Positions 21,041 to 31,118 of a stretch of 64,000 nucleotides of DNA are shown in pieces (positions within the stretch are counted from its first letter, which is position 1; the number at the start of each line of letters is the position of its first letter). The notes under the pieces are model-generated. The model was not told the origin of the DNA, did no database searches, and saw nothing but the letters and a program-made list of their open reading frames with translations. The stretch is from Smallanthus sonchifolius (Eukaryota; Streptophyta; Magnoliopsida; Asterales; Asteraceae): NCBI GenBank assembly GCA_023525975.1, contig CM042043.1, positions 34,544,001 to 34,608,000 on the forward strand. Direction: 5' to 3'. The position numbers and the translations under genes were made by a program.

Positions 21041-22369
21041 TAGCATCTGGGATTCAAAAAAAAAAATTGGCGGGAAAACTTTTCTTGGCCAAATTTTTTA
21101 GTGATCATTTGTACGCTTGTTTCGGGCCATTTTTGAGAATATAGTAATTTTGGTTTTTCCGGACAAAAATTTGTATACGATGTGGCTTGGCGAAACACGG
21201 ACGAGATTTTTGTTGGATGATACCACTTGTCATACAGTTTTTAAGTGTTCATACCTGAAAATGTGGGCTACGAGTATCCGGGATACTTATTTAATAGGGT
21301 ATGAATGCTGAACTAATGGGAGCAATTGGGTCGTCATCGGCTAAAGGTCTAATTCTATTTGTGAAGATGTGGTTGCTTTGGGTCTTTTGGAAAGAGAATC
21401 ATCTTGTTTAGGTATTCAAACATGAATATGTAGGCTACGAGTATCCGGGATACTTCTTTAATAGGGGATGAATATTGGAACAACTTGAACCCAAGGATTT
21501 GCTGTTTTGGATCTTTGCAAATGAATAAAAGAATAAAATCCTGGAGTTTACTAGTTGCGCTTTTTGAGGATTTGAGTGAAGTGATGATGAAGCTGGTCAT
21601 AGTTTACAGAGAAATGGGGGGGATGTATCATCAACCGTGATTTCTCGTGTAAACTATATTTTTCGTGCTCATTGGTCAAGCCTGTGTTCAAGATTTGATG
21701 TTATTCAATTATGATGGGTTTTCTCATTTGGGATCTGGGCGGAATCCAGATAGACAACCTAGTTATGGAACTTCACTGTGGTGAACGTATACAGATTAGG
21801 AGGTGTAAACCAGGAATGAAGATCTAATTGAAGAATGTTGGACTTTAGATATAAAGTGATCACTGCTGAGCATGATTTTGTGTTTGATTCTATCAAGTGT
21901 TTTCAGGATGAAGTTGGATATCCGTTGGATTATTAGTTGAAGATGGAACCTTTTATCATTGGCCGATGGGATAGGAAACATACCCTTGTTTCTGGTCTAG
22001 TCAGATGGAGCTTAAACTGAAAGGGGATATTGGAAATGAACATCTACGGGAATTTGGTTGACTCGTGAAGATACAGGATAGAGTTGGACACATCTGGTTG
22101 AAGACTTAAGTTTATCTTACTGGAATTCCTATTGAAGCACTTGGTTTGGTCTACAATGAAAGCTACAGTTATGAGGGAGTCGTGTGTATCACTCGGCAAC
22201 TGAAGTTTGAAGATTTGAAGATCTCAAGTGGAACGCCAGAAGATCAAGTCTCGCCAGAAGACACTTGATGTCATTAGTTTAGAGGGAGTCTGTTAGGACA
22301 TTCTTTGTAAACTGATGCATATCAGTGTTAGTGATAGATAGAATTTGATGCTATAGTTAAGAGGGAGTT
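21041..22369 (+). other. Non-coding interior of E1
   Basis: No open frame above background. Repeated GGCTACGAGTATCCGGGATAC (two copies about 170 bp apart, near 21265 and 21430) suggests an internal duplication. It ends in the purine tract TTAAGAGGGAGTT before the 3' LTR. Confidence 0.6.
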
Positions 22370-22858
22370 TGTAGAAGCATGTTTTTGTAACTATAGATAA
22401 AATTCTATGTATCGGTTTATGTGGCTAGTACGTAGAAGGGTGTTCCTGAGTACTTAGCATACACATCAGTTTGGTCCTGCGTACTTAGTAAGCCTTGCGT
22501 ACTTGTCAAGTACGCATGACCAAACCCTGCGTACTTAGACAAGTACGCAGGTAGTGTTCCTTCCCCTATAAATATGAGATGATGGCCTCATTTGTAGGTG
22601 GAACTTCTGGAACAAGGTTGAGAGGTTTTCGGGTCGGGACAAGCTCTCCCGACCCCTGGACCGTGAGCTTAGATGAGAGATGTGTGCTCCTTCGGTATGT
22701 AGTCTGTAATACGAGATGACTTCTATGTTATGAATTACGTATCGTTTCATTATCTTTTGTTTATGTTCATGTTTCTCTGCTTGGTTTCTTGGTTCCTACA
22801 TAAATCACAGAACAGATCCGTGTATTTCCGCTGCGCGACGAGGCTCCCTGGACCTACA
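22370..22858 (+). mobile_element. 3' LTR of E1
   Basis: 489 bp. It carries a longer palindrome array than the 5' LTR at 22478-22555, including CTTGCGTACTTGTCAAGTACGC, then TATA at 22566-22575. Confidence 0.92.
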
Positions 22859-22918
22859 AAGATCACCAGCCGGGTCAAATCGTTCTCCTTTTCCTTCCAT
22901 AAGATGTATGCTCACCAA

Positions 22919-23146
22919 TTAATCACCAAGCTCATCTTCCCAAGATGAAATAGTGTGGATTATGGTCTCCCTAAATGGTCGTGAATAGGAGAATGGCTCT
23001 TCATAATAATCTATGGGATACCTAGCAAAATGATAACAATCCAATGTATAATGGGGTCCTCTACAAATCTCGCACCACACCTCCTCATGGTAATTCCCAT
23101 TATCAAATTGGCATCCTCCACTGTAACTCCCATAGGCGCGATCCAT
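22919..23146 (-). CDS. Short zinc-knuckle-like ORF of K
   Basis: A 75-codon frame starting at the ATG at 23146, about 170 bp after the primer site, where gag normally starts. It is tyrosine-rich (MDRAYGSYSGG) and contains CEICRGPHYTLDC, a C-x2-C-x3-H-x4-C pattern one residue short of the retroviral CCHC knuckle. This may be a relic of a gag nucleocapsid or a small RNA-binding protein kept by a non-autonomous element. The frame stops with GD* before E1 and a related frame continues at 20121. Purpose unproven. Confidence 0.45.
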   Translation of the reverse strand: MDRAYGSYSGGCQFDNGNYHEEVWCEICRGPHYTLDCYHFARYPIDYYEEPFSYSRPFRETIIHTISSWEDELGD

Positions 23147-23313
23147 GAAAATCACTACAAAGAACACTCAAACAAAAAGATCACGGGCACCAGATAGAAA
23201 TGAAATAAAAATAAAAATAAGAGATAAAATAAATAGAAAAGAAAATATAAACAAAATGGATTATATACAAAATGGCTAAAGCAATGACTTAGTTCGTTCT
23301 CAGAATCACCGTA

Positions 23314-23331
23314 TCCCCGACAACGGCGACA
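23314..23331 (-). other. Primer binding site of K, tRNA-Asp type
   Basis: The minus strand reads TGTCGCCGTTGTCGGGGA, two mismatches from the TGGCGCCGTTGCCGGGGA form seen exactly in N at 44386-44403. It is six bases from the LTR edge at 23338. Confidence 0.8.
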
Positions 23332-23337
23332 AAAACT

Positions 23338-25008
23338 TGATGTGTGTAAAGTGTATATAGAATTTAATAAAGATTTTCCACACAACAGTGTTTTAAATAA
23401 AGAAACGATCGTCACCTTAGGACTAACTACACACAATAGGCAAGTGCACTTATCGTATAAGTAGTATAGTGTTAGGCAAGAACCGAGTATCGATCCGTGG
23501 ACACGATAGCTCCCGATAATAAACCTTTGTCACTGTCTAACCGATAAAAGTAGAAGATTTGATATTTTTGTATTTTTAAACTAAAAGAATTAACAATTTA
23601 ACTAATCATAGAAAGAAGGCAAAGATGAAGATAAACAATCAAGGGAGGATATCACTTGGACTTTGAATCCACTTAGCAACACAATAACGACAAGCACAAA
23701 CTCATGGTGAGATCATTTACTACACATGGTACATGGAGGTAGAAGATACTCCCGTCAAGGCTATCTAATCATATAACTCTTTGGAAAGCTAGAACGATAA
23801 ACACACTATAGCCACCTAAAGTTATGCAATAAAGAACAATGATACAATTATGTCAAGATTTAATATGAACAAGACTCCCGTCAAGGTTATCAAATTCCAC
23901 AAATCTTTGGAAAGTTTGCACGATAAACACATGGTAACCACCTTAAAATGCGTAAAGTAGACAAAGCTATGACCAATATTCAACTCATGAACATCATATC
24001 ATGATTACAAAACCTATAGGTTCACGCTATTAAACCAAAGAATTTCATAACCAATGACATGTGAAATTCATAACATACACCACGATTTTCTCAAAAATAA
24101 GCATAAGGATGCACATTTGTCCAATCTTACTAGATAATCAACATTCATCCACCATCCCTAGTCGAATGCCACAAAAATACAAACAAGATATGAAAATATG
24201 TGATTAAATGCTATAACACATAAGGTTTTCCAACATAATATGGTTACAACACCCACAAGGTTAACTAAATCATCAAACTAGAGCAAATACACACATTCAT
24301 TGAAGTGTAATCACGCATCATCATGAAATTTACATAATTAACACCAATAGTTATGTACAAGTTGTTAAAGCATGCTAAGTTTCATCTAATCCAACTGATA
24401 AAACGAGTTTAGCCCACAACCAAACTCAAGAAAATGGATGAAAACATTATATATCTAGTAATCAAACCAAGAAAATGAGAAGAGGTTGTTTGTAGGAGGT
24501 TAAATCTTCCTTGAGTGTGTTGGATCTTCAATCCTGGCCTTCAATATTCCATAACCAGCTCAAAATCGCCTAAAGCACTTGAGAGAACTAGGGTTCTTAG
24601 TCAAAAATGGAATCCCCTTCAAATGAGGGAGAATTGGGGTTAAAAAGAGGAATATGCGTCTGCACATGGCCATGTCTGAAAGTGACATGCCCATGTGGAC
24701 CATCTTATCAGCACATCCTTCAGTGTTCTCAGCAACATTGGCTCATATGGCCATGTCAGAATTTGACATGGCCATGTCAGAATTTGACATGGCCAAGTCA
24801 GAATTTGACATTTCCATGTCAGAAAATTTCCTTTTTCGATAATTTTTTCAAGTCTTGAGTTTTTCACGAAAAATCACCACATTCCCACCGGGAGCTGCAA
24901 TATTCAAATTAAACACAAATAAGTGTCCGAACCAAAGGATTTACAACAAAAAACAATCAAAATGAAGGGAAATATGCATTATTTACATGTGTATTTATTA
25001 ACATATCA
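23338..25008 (-). mobile_element. 5' LTR of K, 1,671 bp
   Basis: Same edges as the left LTR. By eye it differs from it at roughly 8-12% of positions over the compared parts, plus indels. Confidence 0.92.
24663..24830. repeat. Expanded ACATGGCCATGTCA array in K 5' LTR
   Basis: Contains a near-perfect 21-bp tandem (ATGGCCATGTCAGAATTTGAC) about 3.5 times at 24748-24822, where the other LTR has about two. Each unit is the palindrome TGACATGGCCATGTCA with an AGAATT spacer. Confidence 0.9.
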
Positions 25009-25013
25009 GCTAC

Positions 25014-26577
25014 CAGTCACAAGATCTCCAAATTTGCTCATCCCATATGCGATGTGGAGATCCACAAGCGCTTCCAAACTCCCAACATGAAGCTATACGA
25101 CGGAACTATGGATCATGAGGAACATGTCGCGCAGTACAGGGAAAGGATGGAGATTAACCCCATACCTCTGGACCTGAAGGAAGCTTATCTATGAAAGGGC
25201 TTCGGCTCTACCTTAACAGGATCAGCCTTAAAATGGCTACTTAATGTTCCTCCATATTCCATTACTTCATTTGCCCATTTGATTAATCTGTTTAACAATC
25301 AATTTTCTTGCATTAGAACTTTTGAAAGGTTAACAAGTGACTTATACAGGATAATTCAGAATCCCGGAGAATCGCTCCGAGACTACATCAGCAAGTTTGG
25401 CCGAGAATCCTTGGACATCCCGAACCTTGACGTTGCCACAGTGGTCCAAGCATTCAAGATGGGATTGAGGAAAGATTCTCAAATTTATGAAGACCTTGTC
25501 ATGAAACCTTGTAGGAATGTTGACGAAGTCAGAAATAGGGCATTAAGGTTTATTAGGCTCGAGGATGACAAGAAGATCCAACAAAGGGTAGAAGCTCCAA
25601 CCAGTTATACTCAACCTAACCGGAAGACTGAGTCTGAACCTTTCAAGTCATACAGATCCAAACCATATGCTAAGACCGATAATCACAGGGTGAATGCCGT
25701 GGAAGATGACGAGGAAGAGGAAGAATATCCTAAGTTGTCTGAATATTGTTTTTCATTTGACACAACTAGTTTGTTATATGCCATGCAGGATCTCGGGGAC
25801 AAGGCTAGATGGCCTCACAAATTTGAGAGGAATGCCGGAGGAAAGGACAAGTCCAAATGGTGTGTTTTCCATGAGGACTTTGGCCATGTGACCGAAGATT
25901 GCATTGCCCTGCGCAAAGAGATAAGCTACCTCTTGAGCAAGGGGTATCTCAAAGAATTCCTAAGCAAAGGAAAGAACAAGACCAAGGATCAAGACAAGAT
26001 CCCGCAAAGAGCAAAAGCCCCGCCGCCAGATGTTAAGGTAATAGTTTTCATATCTAGTGGATCTGACATTTGTGGTACTTTTTATTCTGCAGTGAAAAGA
26101 AATGCCAAGGAAGCAAAGATAGAAAGAGGGGACAGACCTATCAGAACCTCTAGCCTGAATGAAGAAAAGGTGATCTCTTTCGATGAAGATGACAGGGATA
26201 ACGTGCAGGATCCTCATAATGATGGACTGGTGATCACTCTATATATCGCTAATCACTTCATAAGAAGGATACTGATAGACAGAGGAAGTTCAGTGAACAT
26301 TATCCAGCATGACGTTTTAAAAAGAATGGGGATCCCTGAGTCCGAAATTATTTCGAAGTCAGTAGTGCTAGTAGGATTCAACGGAGAGGTCAAGAGCACA
26401 GTCGGAGAGATAAAGCTTCCGATATATATCGAGGGGGTAAACACTATACAAAAATTTTGCATAACAGATTCGTTATCTTGTTACAATATTATTCTAGGGA
26501 GACCCTGGATACACGACATAAAAGCGGTACCTTCGACATATCACCAATGTGTCAAGATGCCAACCCCTTGGGGGTAG
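25014..26577 (+). pseudogene. H1 gag C-terminus and protease
   Basis: Continues the gag frame after K. It contains the gag core (FQTPNMKLYDGTMDHEEH, ALKWLLNVPPYSI, LTSDLYRIIQNPGESL), a zinc-binding C-x2-H-x4-H-x4-C stretch at 25861-25902, then an acidic linker. The aspartic protease follows with LIDRGSSVNI near 26272 and ILGRPWIH. Defects: an in-frame TGA at 25192-25194; the protease motif reads D-R-G where H2 has D-G-G, so the active-site glycine is arginine; the frame breaks at a run of five Gs near 26572. Protease would release gag and pol products, but here it should be inactive. Confidence 0.88.
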
Positions 26578-28727
26578 TGAAGATCAACATCGATCAACAA
26601 GATGCGAAGGATTGTTACACCTCTTCAATGAAAGCTTCTGCCAAGACTAGGCAAGCATAGCAATTAAAGAAGCAAGCCCGAGATGTCCTGGAAACCAAGG
26701 AGAAAGATGTGAAAGAAGTATCCCTAAGTGCTAAGGATCCCGACGTCAAGGCGCTTATTGGAACCAATATCCCCAAGGATATTAAACAAGATCTTGTAGA
26801 ATTGCTAAATAGTAGAACTTTAACTTTCGCCTAGAAGCATGAGGACATGACAGGTATCTCTAAAAACGTTATTACACATAAATTGGGTCTTGATAACAGT
26901 TCCAGTCCTATAAACCAAAAAAGAAGAAAGTTCGCTCCTGAAAGAAACGCAGTGATACAAGAAGAAGTCGAAAGACTACTAAAAGAAGGGATGATAAGGG
27001 AAGTAAAATTCCTAAGATGGCTAGCTAATGTGGTGGTGGTCCAGAAGAAGAATGGAAAATGGAGAGTTTGTGTGGACTTCACAGACTTAAACAAAGCATG
27101 TCCGAAAGATCCATTTCCATTGCCACACATAGACTCAATGGTTGATACTACAGCAGGTCAAGAGATGCTCACGTTCACGGATGCCTCATCAGGATTCCAA
27201 CAAATCCAGATGGAACCCTCAGACCAGGAGGATACTACCTTCATGACTCCAACAAGTATATATTGTTATATTGATATGCCTTTTGGTTTGAAAAATGCAG
27301 GTGCTACGTACCAAAGACTAGTAAACATGATGTTTAAAGACAAGCTAGGGGACACCAAGGAAGTATACATAGATGACATGGTGGTAAAATCAAAGAAAGC
27401 TGAGGATCATCTCAGGGGTCTCAAGGGAGCATTTGACATTCTGGACAAGTATAACATGAAGTTGAACCCTTCCAAGTGTCACTTTGGAGTGGGGGTAGGA
27501 AAATTCTTGGGCTACATGGTGACCAAGAGAGGAATAGAAGCCAGTCTGGAACAAATCAAAGCAATTGTCAATTTAAAATCCCCAGCAAATACCAAGGATG
27601 TCCAGAGACTAACTGGCGGAGTAGGAACACTTAACAAATTTATATCAAGATCCTCAGAAAGATGCAAGGAATTCTATGACATCCTGAAAAAGAACAAGAG
27701 GTTCGAATGGGAAGAGAAGCATGAGCAAGCACTCCAATCATTAAAGGAGTACTTGTCAACTACTCCTCTACTGATGAAACCAGAAGATGGAGAACCATTA
27801 TCCATATATTTAGCGGTATCCGAAAACTCAGCGAGCGCTGTCCTAGTTAAGGATCACGAAGGCCAACAGCATCCGGGATATTATGTAAGTAAAAGCCTAC
27901 TCTCGGCAGAAACCAGGTATTCTCATTTAGAAAAATTAATATTGCCTTTGATAATGACATCCACTAAACTTAGACATTATTTTGAAACACACACTATTCA
28001 CGTAAAGACTAACTATCCTATTAAGTGTGTTTTAAGAAAGTCAGAAATGTCTGGAAGGATGGAAAAATGGTCGGTCAAGCCCAGCGCATATGATCTCTTA
28101 TATGAGCCCAGAACAGCGATAAAGTCACAGGCACTCGCAGACTTTGTGGCTGATTTCAGCAGTGATATACAACATGAAGCAGAACTTGAAGTTCAACAAT
28201 TAGAGGAATCTAAGGATAAATGGATTCTATTCACTGACGGGGCATCAAACGTTAGAGGAACGGGTCTAGGGATCATACTGAAATCGCCACAAAGGGACAT
28301 AATACCCCAATATATAAGTTGTGAGTTCCAGGTGACTAATAACGAAGCTGAGTACGAAGCTCTGATAGCTGGCTTGAAATTAGCTTGGGATATGAAAATC
28401 AGGTATCTCCAAGTATATGTTGACTCTTTGTTAATTGCTAACCATTTTAATGGCTCGTATGCAGTGAAAGGTGAAAGACTAGCCAAGTATCTGGAAATAG
28501 TTAAACAATTATCTATGAAATTCGATATATTTGACATAAATCAGGTACCAAGAGAAGACAACTCTGAAGTGGATGCCTTAGCGAACCTCGCTTCGGCTCT
28601 CAAGATACCAGAAGAAGTCAGGATACTGATCATACATATCCTGAATCCAGCAATTGAAGAGTTAAACGGAGTGTTAAATGCAGAAGAAATAAATATTCCG
28701 GATCCCAAGCCCAGTCCGGAATCCTAG
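26578..28727 (+). pseudogene. H1 reverse transcriptase, RNase H and second RNase H
   Basis: The open part is 26847-28727 (626 codons). RT domain: VVVVQKKNGKWRVCVDFTDL, then DASSGFQQI, the catalytic YIDD at 27366-27377 and [14 protein letters not shown]. An RNase H region follows (AVLVKDHEGQQHPGYYVSKS). After it comes a second, archaeal-type RNase H with WILFTDGAS, NNEAEYEALIAGL and the late ALANLASALK, a hallmark of Tat-lineage elements. Upstream, stops at about 26659 and 26833 cut the link to protease, the latter in a conserved tryptophan position. RT itself looks intact in sequence, but without a start or fusion it is unlikely to be made. Confidence 0.9.
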
Positions 28728-29901
28728 ACTTTACCTATTAAAATATATTTACATGATGGAGAAATCCCGAGTGACGAAAAGAACCACATGGCTTTTCGCA
28801 TGAGGGTGTCTCGCTTTGTAATTTAACATGATGTCTTGTACAGGAAATCTATTGCAGGTCCATATTTGAGATGTTTGGAGGATCCTGAAGCACTTGAGGT
28901 TCTCAAAGACATACACGAAGGAGATTGCGGAAATCACACTAGGGGCAAGGCGCTATTTTCAAAGATCCTGAGGACAGGATACTACTGGCCTACAATGAGG
29001 AAAGACGTTGTAACCTACTCTCAAAAGTGTGATGCCTACCAAAGACACAGTAATATACTTCGCAGAGCCATTGTATCCGGTTATCTCTCCATGGCCGTTT
29101 ATGAAGTGGGGAATGGATATAGTCGGCAAGCTCCCCAAGGCACCAGGAGAAAAAGTATTCATGCTAGCAATGACCGACTACTTCTCAAAATGGATCGAAG
29201 CCGAGGCATTTGTCCAAGTAAGAGAAAAGGAAGTTATCTCCTTCATCAAGCGCAATATCCTGAAAATATTTGGGATCCCGACAGAGATAGTATGCGACAA
29301 TGGGTCTCATTTCATCGGCAAAAGGACAACCAACTTCTGTGCTAGTTAGGGCATCAAAATGATAACTTCCACCCCCGTGCATCCTCAAGCCAATGGACAG
29401 GTGAAGTCAAGCAACAAGATCATCATCAATAACCTAAAGAAAAGATTGGGAGCAAAGAAAGGAAGATGGGCTGAAGAGCTACCTTTCGTACTTTGGGCAG
29501 ATAGAACAACCGCAAAAAATGCTACAGGACAAACTCCATTTTCTTTGGTGTTTGGAACTGAGGCAATAATCCCTACGGATATGGTTATCCCTACTGCCAA
29601 AAACAATCTTCAAACCGAAGAATCCAACAGAGAAACCCTTGTTCAAGATCTTGACATCGTGGATGAGCTCAGGGATGTAGCTAAGGTTCGTATAGCAGCT
29701 TACCAGCAAAGGATAGCAAAATCATACAACAAGAGTATAAGAATAAGAAGATTCCAAGTAGGTGACTTAGTGCTAAGGAAAGCATTCCCGAATACAACCA
29801 ATCCCAGCGACGGAAAACTAGCACCGAAATGGGAAGGCCAGTACCTGATTGATTCAGAAGCAGGCAAAGGTGCGTATTGGTTGGCCACCATGGAAGGATA
29901 A
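28728..29901 (+). pseudogene. H1 integrase, broken
   Basis: Zinc-binding part: HEGDCGNHTRG and YYWPTMRKD, then CDAYQRH, where H2 has CDACQRH, so one zinc ligand is lost. Core: [25 protein letters not shown] and CDNGSHFIGKRT. The third catalytic residue, expected 35 residues after the second aspartate in ANGQVKSSN, is lysine (AAG at 29404-29406) instead of glutamate. C-terminus: RRFQVGDLVLRKAF. Frameshifts near 29070 and a stop at about 29347 break the frame. It should not catalyse integration. H2 and M show the same glutamate-to-lysine change. Confidence 0.88.
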
Positions 29902-31118
29902 CTCCTACCAAGATCCTGGAATGCCATCCATTTCAAAACCTACTTTATGTGAGTTAGAAATTATTTTCTAACTAAAAAGGTACCTCCACTTTCCATAATT
30001 ATTTTTAATTTCTGTTATTCTTTATCCAATTACTGACTTGAGCGTCAGAGGGGTGTTAGCCTTCACCAAGGATTCATGTTTTGAAGGAATCACCTCAGGG
30101 ATCCCGACGGAAGATAGAGATTGACCATCTTTCCTAAGTTTGGGTATCCTGATATACCACAAAGGTTTAAACATCCCGACGGAATACACCCCGCCAGGAG
30201 CGCACGATATCCGATTATAGTTCAATGTGGTGCGACCAGTCCATGTAATAGTGGCTGATGATTTCGCCATTGTTGGCTATATATTAGGTGCTACGAATAT
30301 AACAGACGTGTTATTAATCAAGTTTCTCCCGATCATTTAACACTTACGTGTTAAAGCTAAGGTTTTTAGCATTTTCATGCTAACTCAGAATTGGCCTTGC
30401 CCACGATATTGGCTTAGCCCACGATTATTTGGCTTAGCCCATGATTATCTGGCTTGGCACACGTTTTTTGCTTAGCCCACGATTCTAATTTGTCACAGAT
30501 TAAAAACTTGTGAACATCATGAAGTTCAATTACTAAAGTCCACGACATGACTGAACACTGGGGATAACTGATAGTTGTTGTACTTTGGACTCTATGCTAC
30601 AATCCGGTATGTGTATCTATCCAACTAGATATTTGACTAAGGTATGTGATGGTTATTTTTTGAAAATCGAGTGACTAAGTCATGATACGTTTGGTATTCT
30701 TACACAACACTTATCAAAACAAAATTGTATTTTCCTAAGTCTAAGTTTGATAAAAATCTGAGAGTTTATTATTAAGGATCCGGTATCCCGAAAATATGTT
30801 CAAACCTATTTTTCTAAGTATTCCAAACTTTTGAATATCTAAGGATCCGAGTTTTCTAAAACATATCAGGGCAAACCAAACATGTAATAATCATGGAAAA
30901 TAGTCATCAAACATCTACTAATATTTATAGTGCAGGAAAGAAAAGGGATCCGGGCTTCATCCAAAACCTGGACCCATCCACCCGGAATCACAAAATATCA
31001 AATTGTCTATCTCATAACAGGGATCCCAAAAGCATGAAAAGTAAATTGTTCATCAACCACAGACATAAAACGGAAATTGTTTCAAGACAAATCAACCAAC
31101 ACAATCAAATACCAGGGC
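29902..31118 (+). other. Non-coding region between H1 pol and antisense gene
   Basis: No ORF above background. It holds a short tandem repeat (30392-30485) and several GGATCC/GGTATCC words (30770-31025), the same words found in the H LTR. Confidence 0.6.
30392..30485. repeat. About 20-bp tandem TTGGCTTAGCCCACGATTA in H1
   Basis: Five imperfect copies. H2 has a matching array at 55354-55415 (complement CCAAGCCAGA...GTGGG) in the same part of the element, so it is a family feature. Confidence 0.8.

Larger units (their letters stand above)
20122..22858 (+). mobile_element. E1: non-coding Copia-like LTR element inside K
   Basis: A 2.7-kb element with TGTAGAAGC...CCTACA LTRs (439 and 489 bp), a tRNA-iMet primer site after the left LTR and a TTAAGAGGGAGTT purine tract before the right LTR. 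The 1.8-kb interior has no gag or pol domain and many stops. The primer and LTR edges suggest Copia ancestry. It must have used enzymes of an autonomous relative. Compared with E2 it lacks about 190 bp between two TTCCT words near 22125, a typical short-homology deletion. Confidence 0.92.
15805..25008 (-). mobile_element. K: non-autonomous Athila-like LTR element inside H1 gag
   Basis: A 9.2-kb element with long LTRs (1,644 and 1,671 bp), a tRNA-Asp-type primer site next to the right LTR and a GTGGGG polypurine tract next to the left one, so it reads leftward. The 5.9-kb interior contains no reverse transcriptase, integrase or protease. It has only two short coding scraps (22919-23146, 19715-20121) and is itself interrupted by E1. 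The primer type, tract and a conserved 3' motif (19557-19593) tie it to Athila-like elements such as M and N, which may have supplied its enzymes. The LTRs are clearly more diverged from each other than those of its host H1. Confidence 0.92.

Noticed and set aside
26565..26580. Programmed frameshift between protease and RT in H elements
   Set aside because: Both copies change frame at a G run, but with different G numbers (five in H1, four in H2) and in different directions, which fits homopolymer decay rather than a conserved signal.
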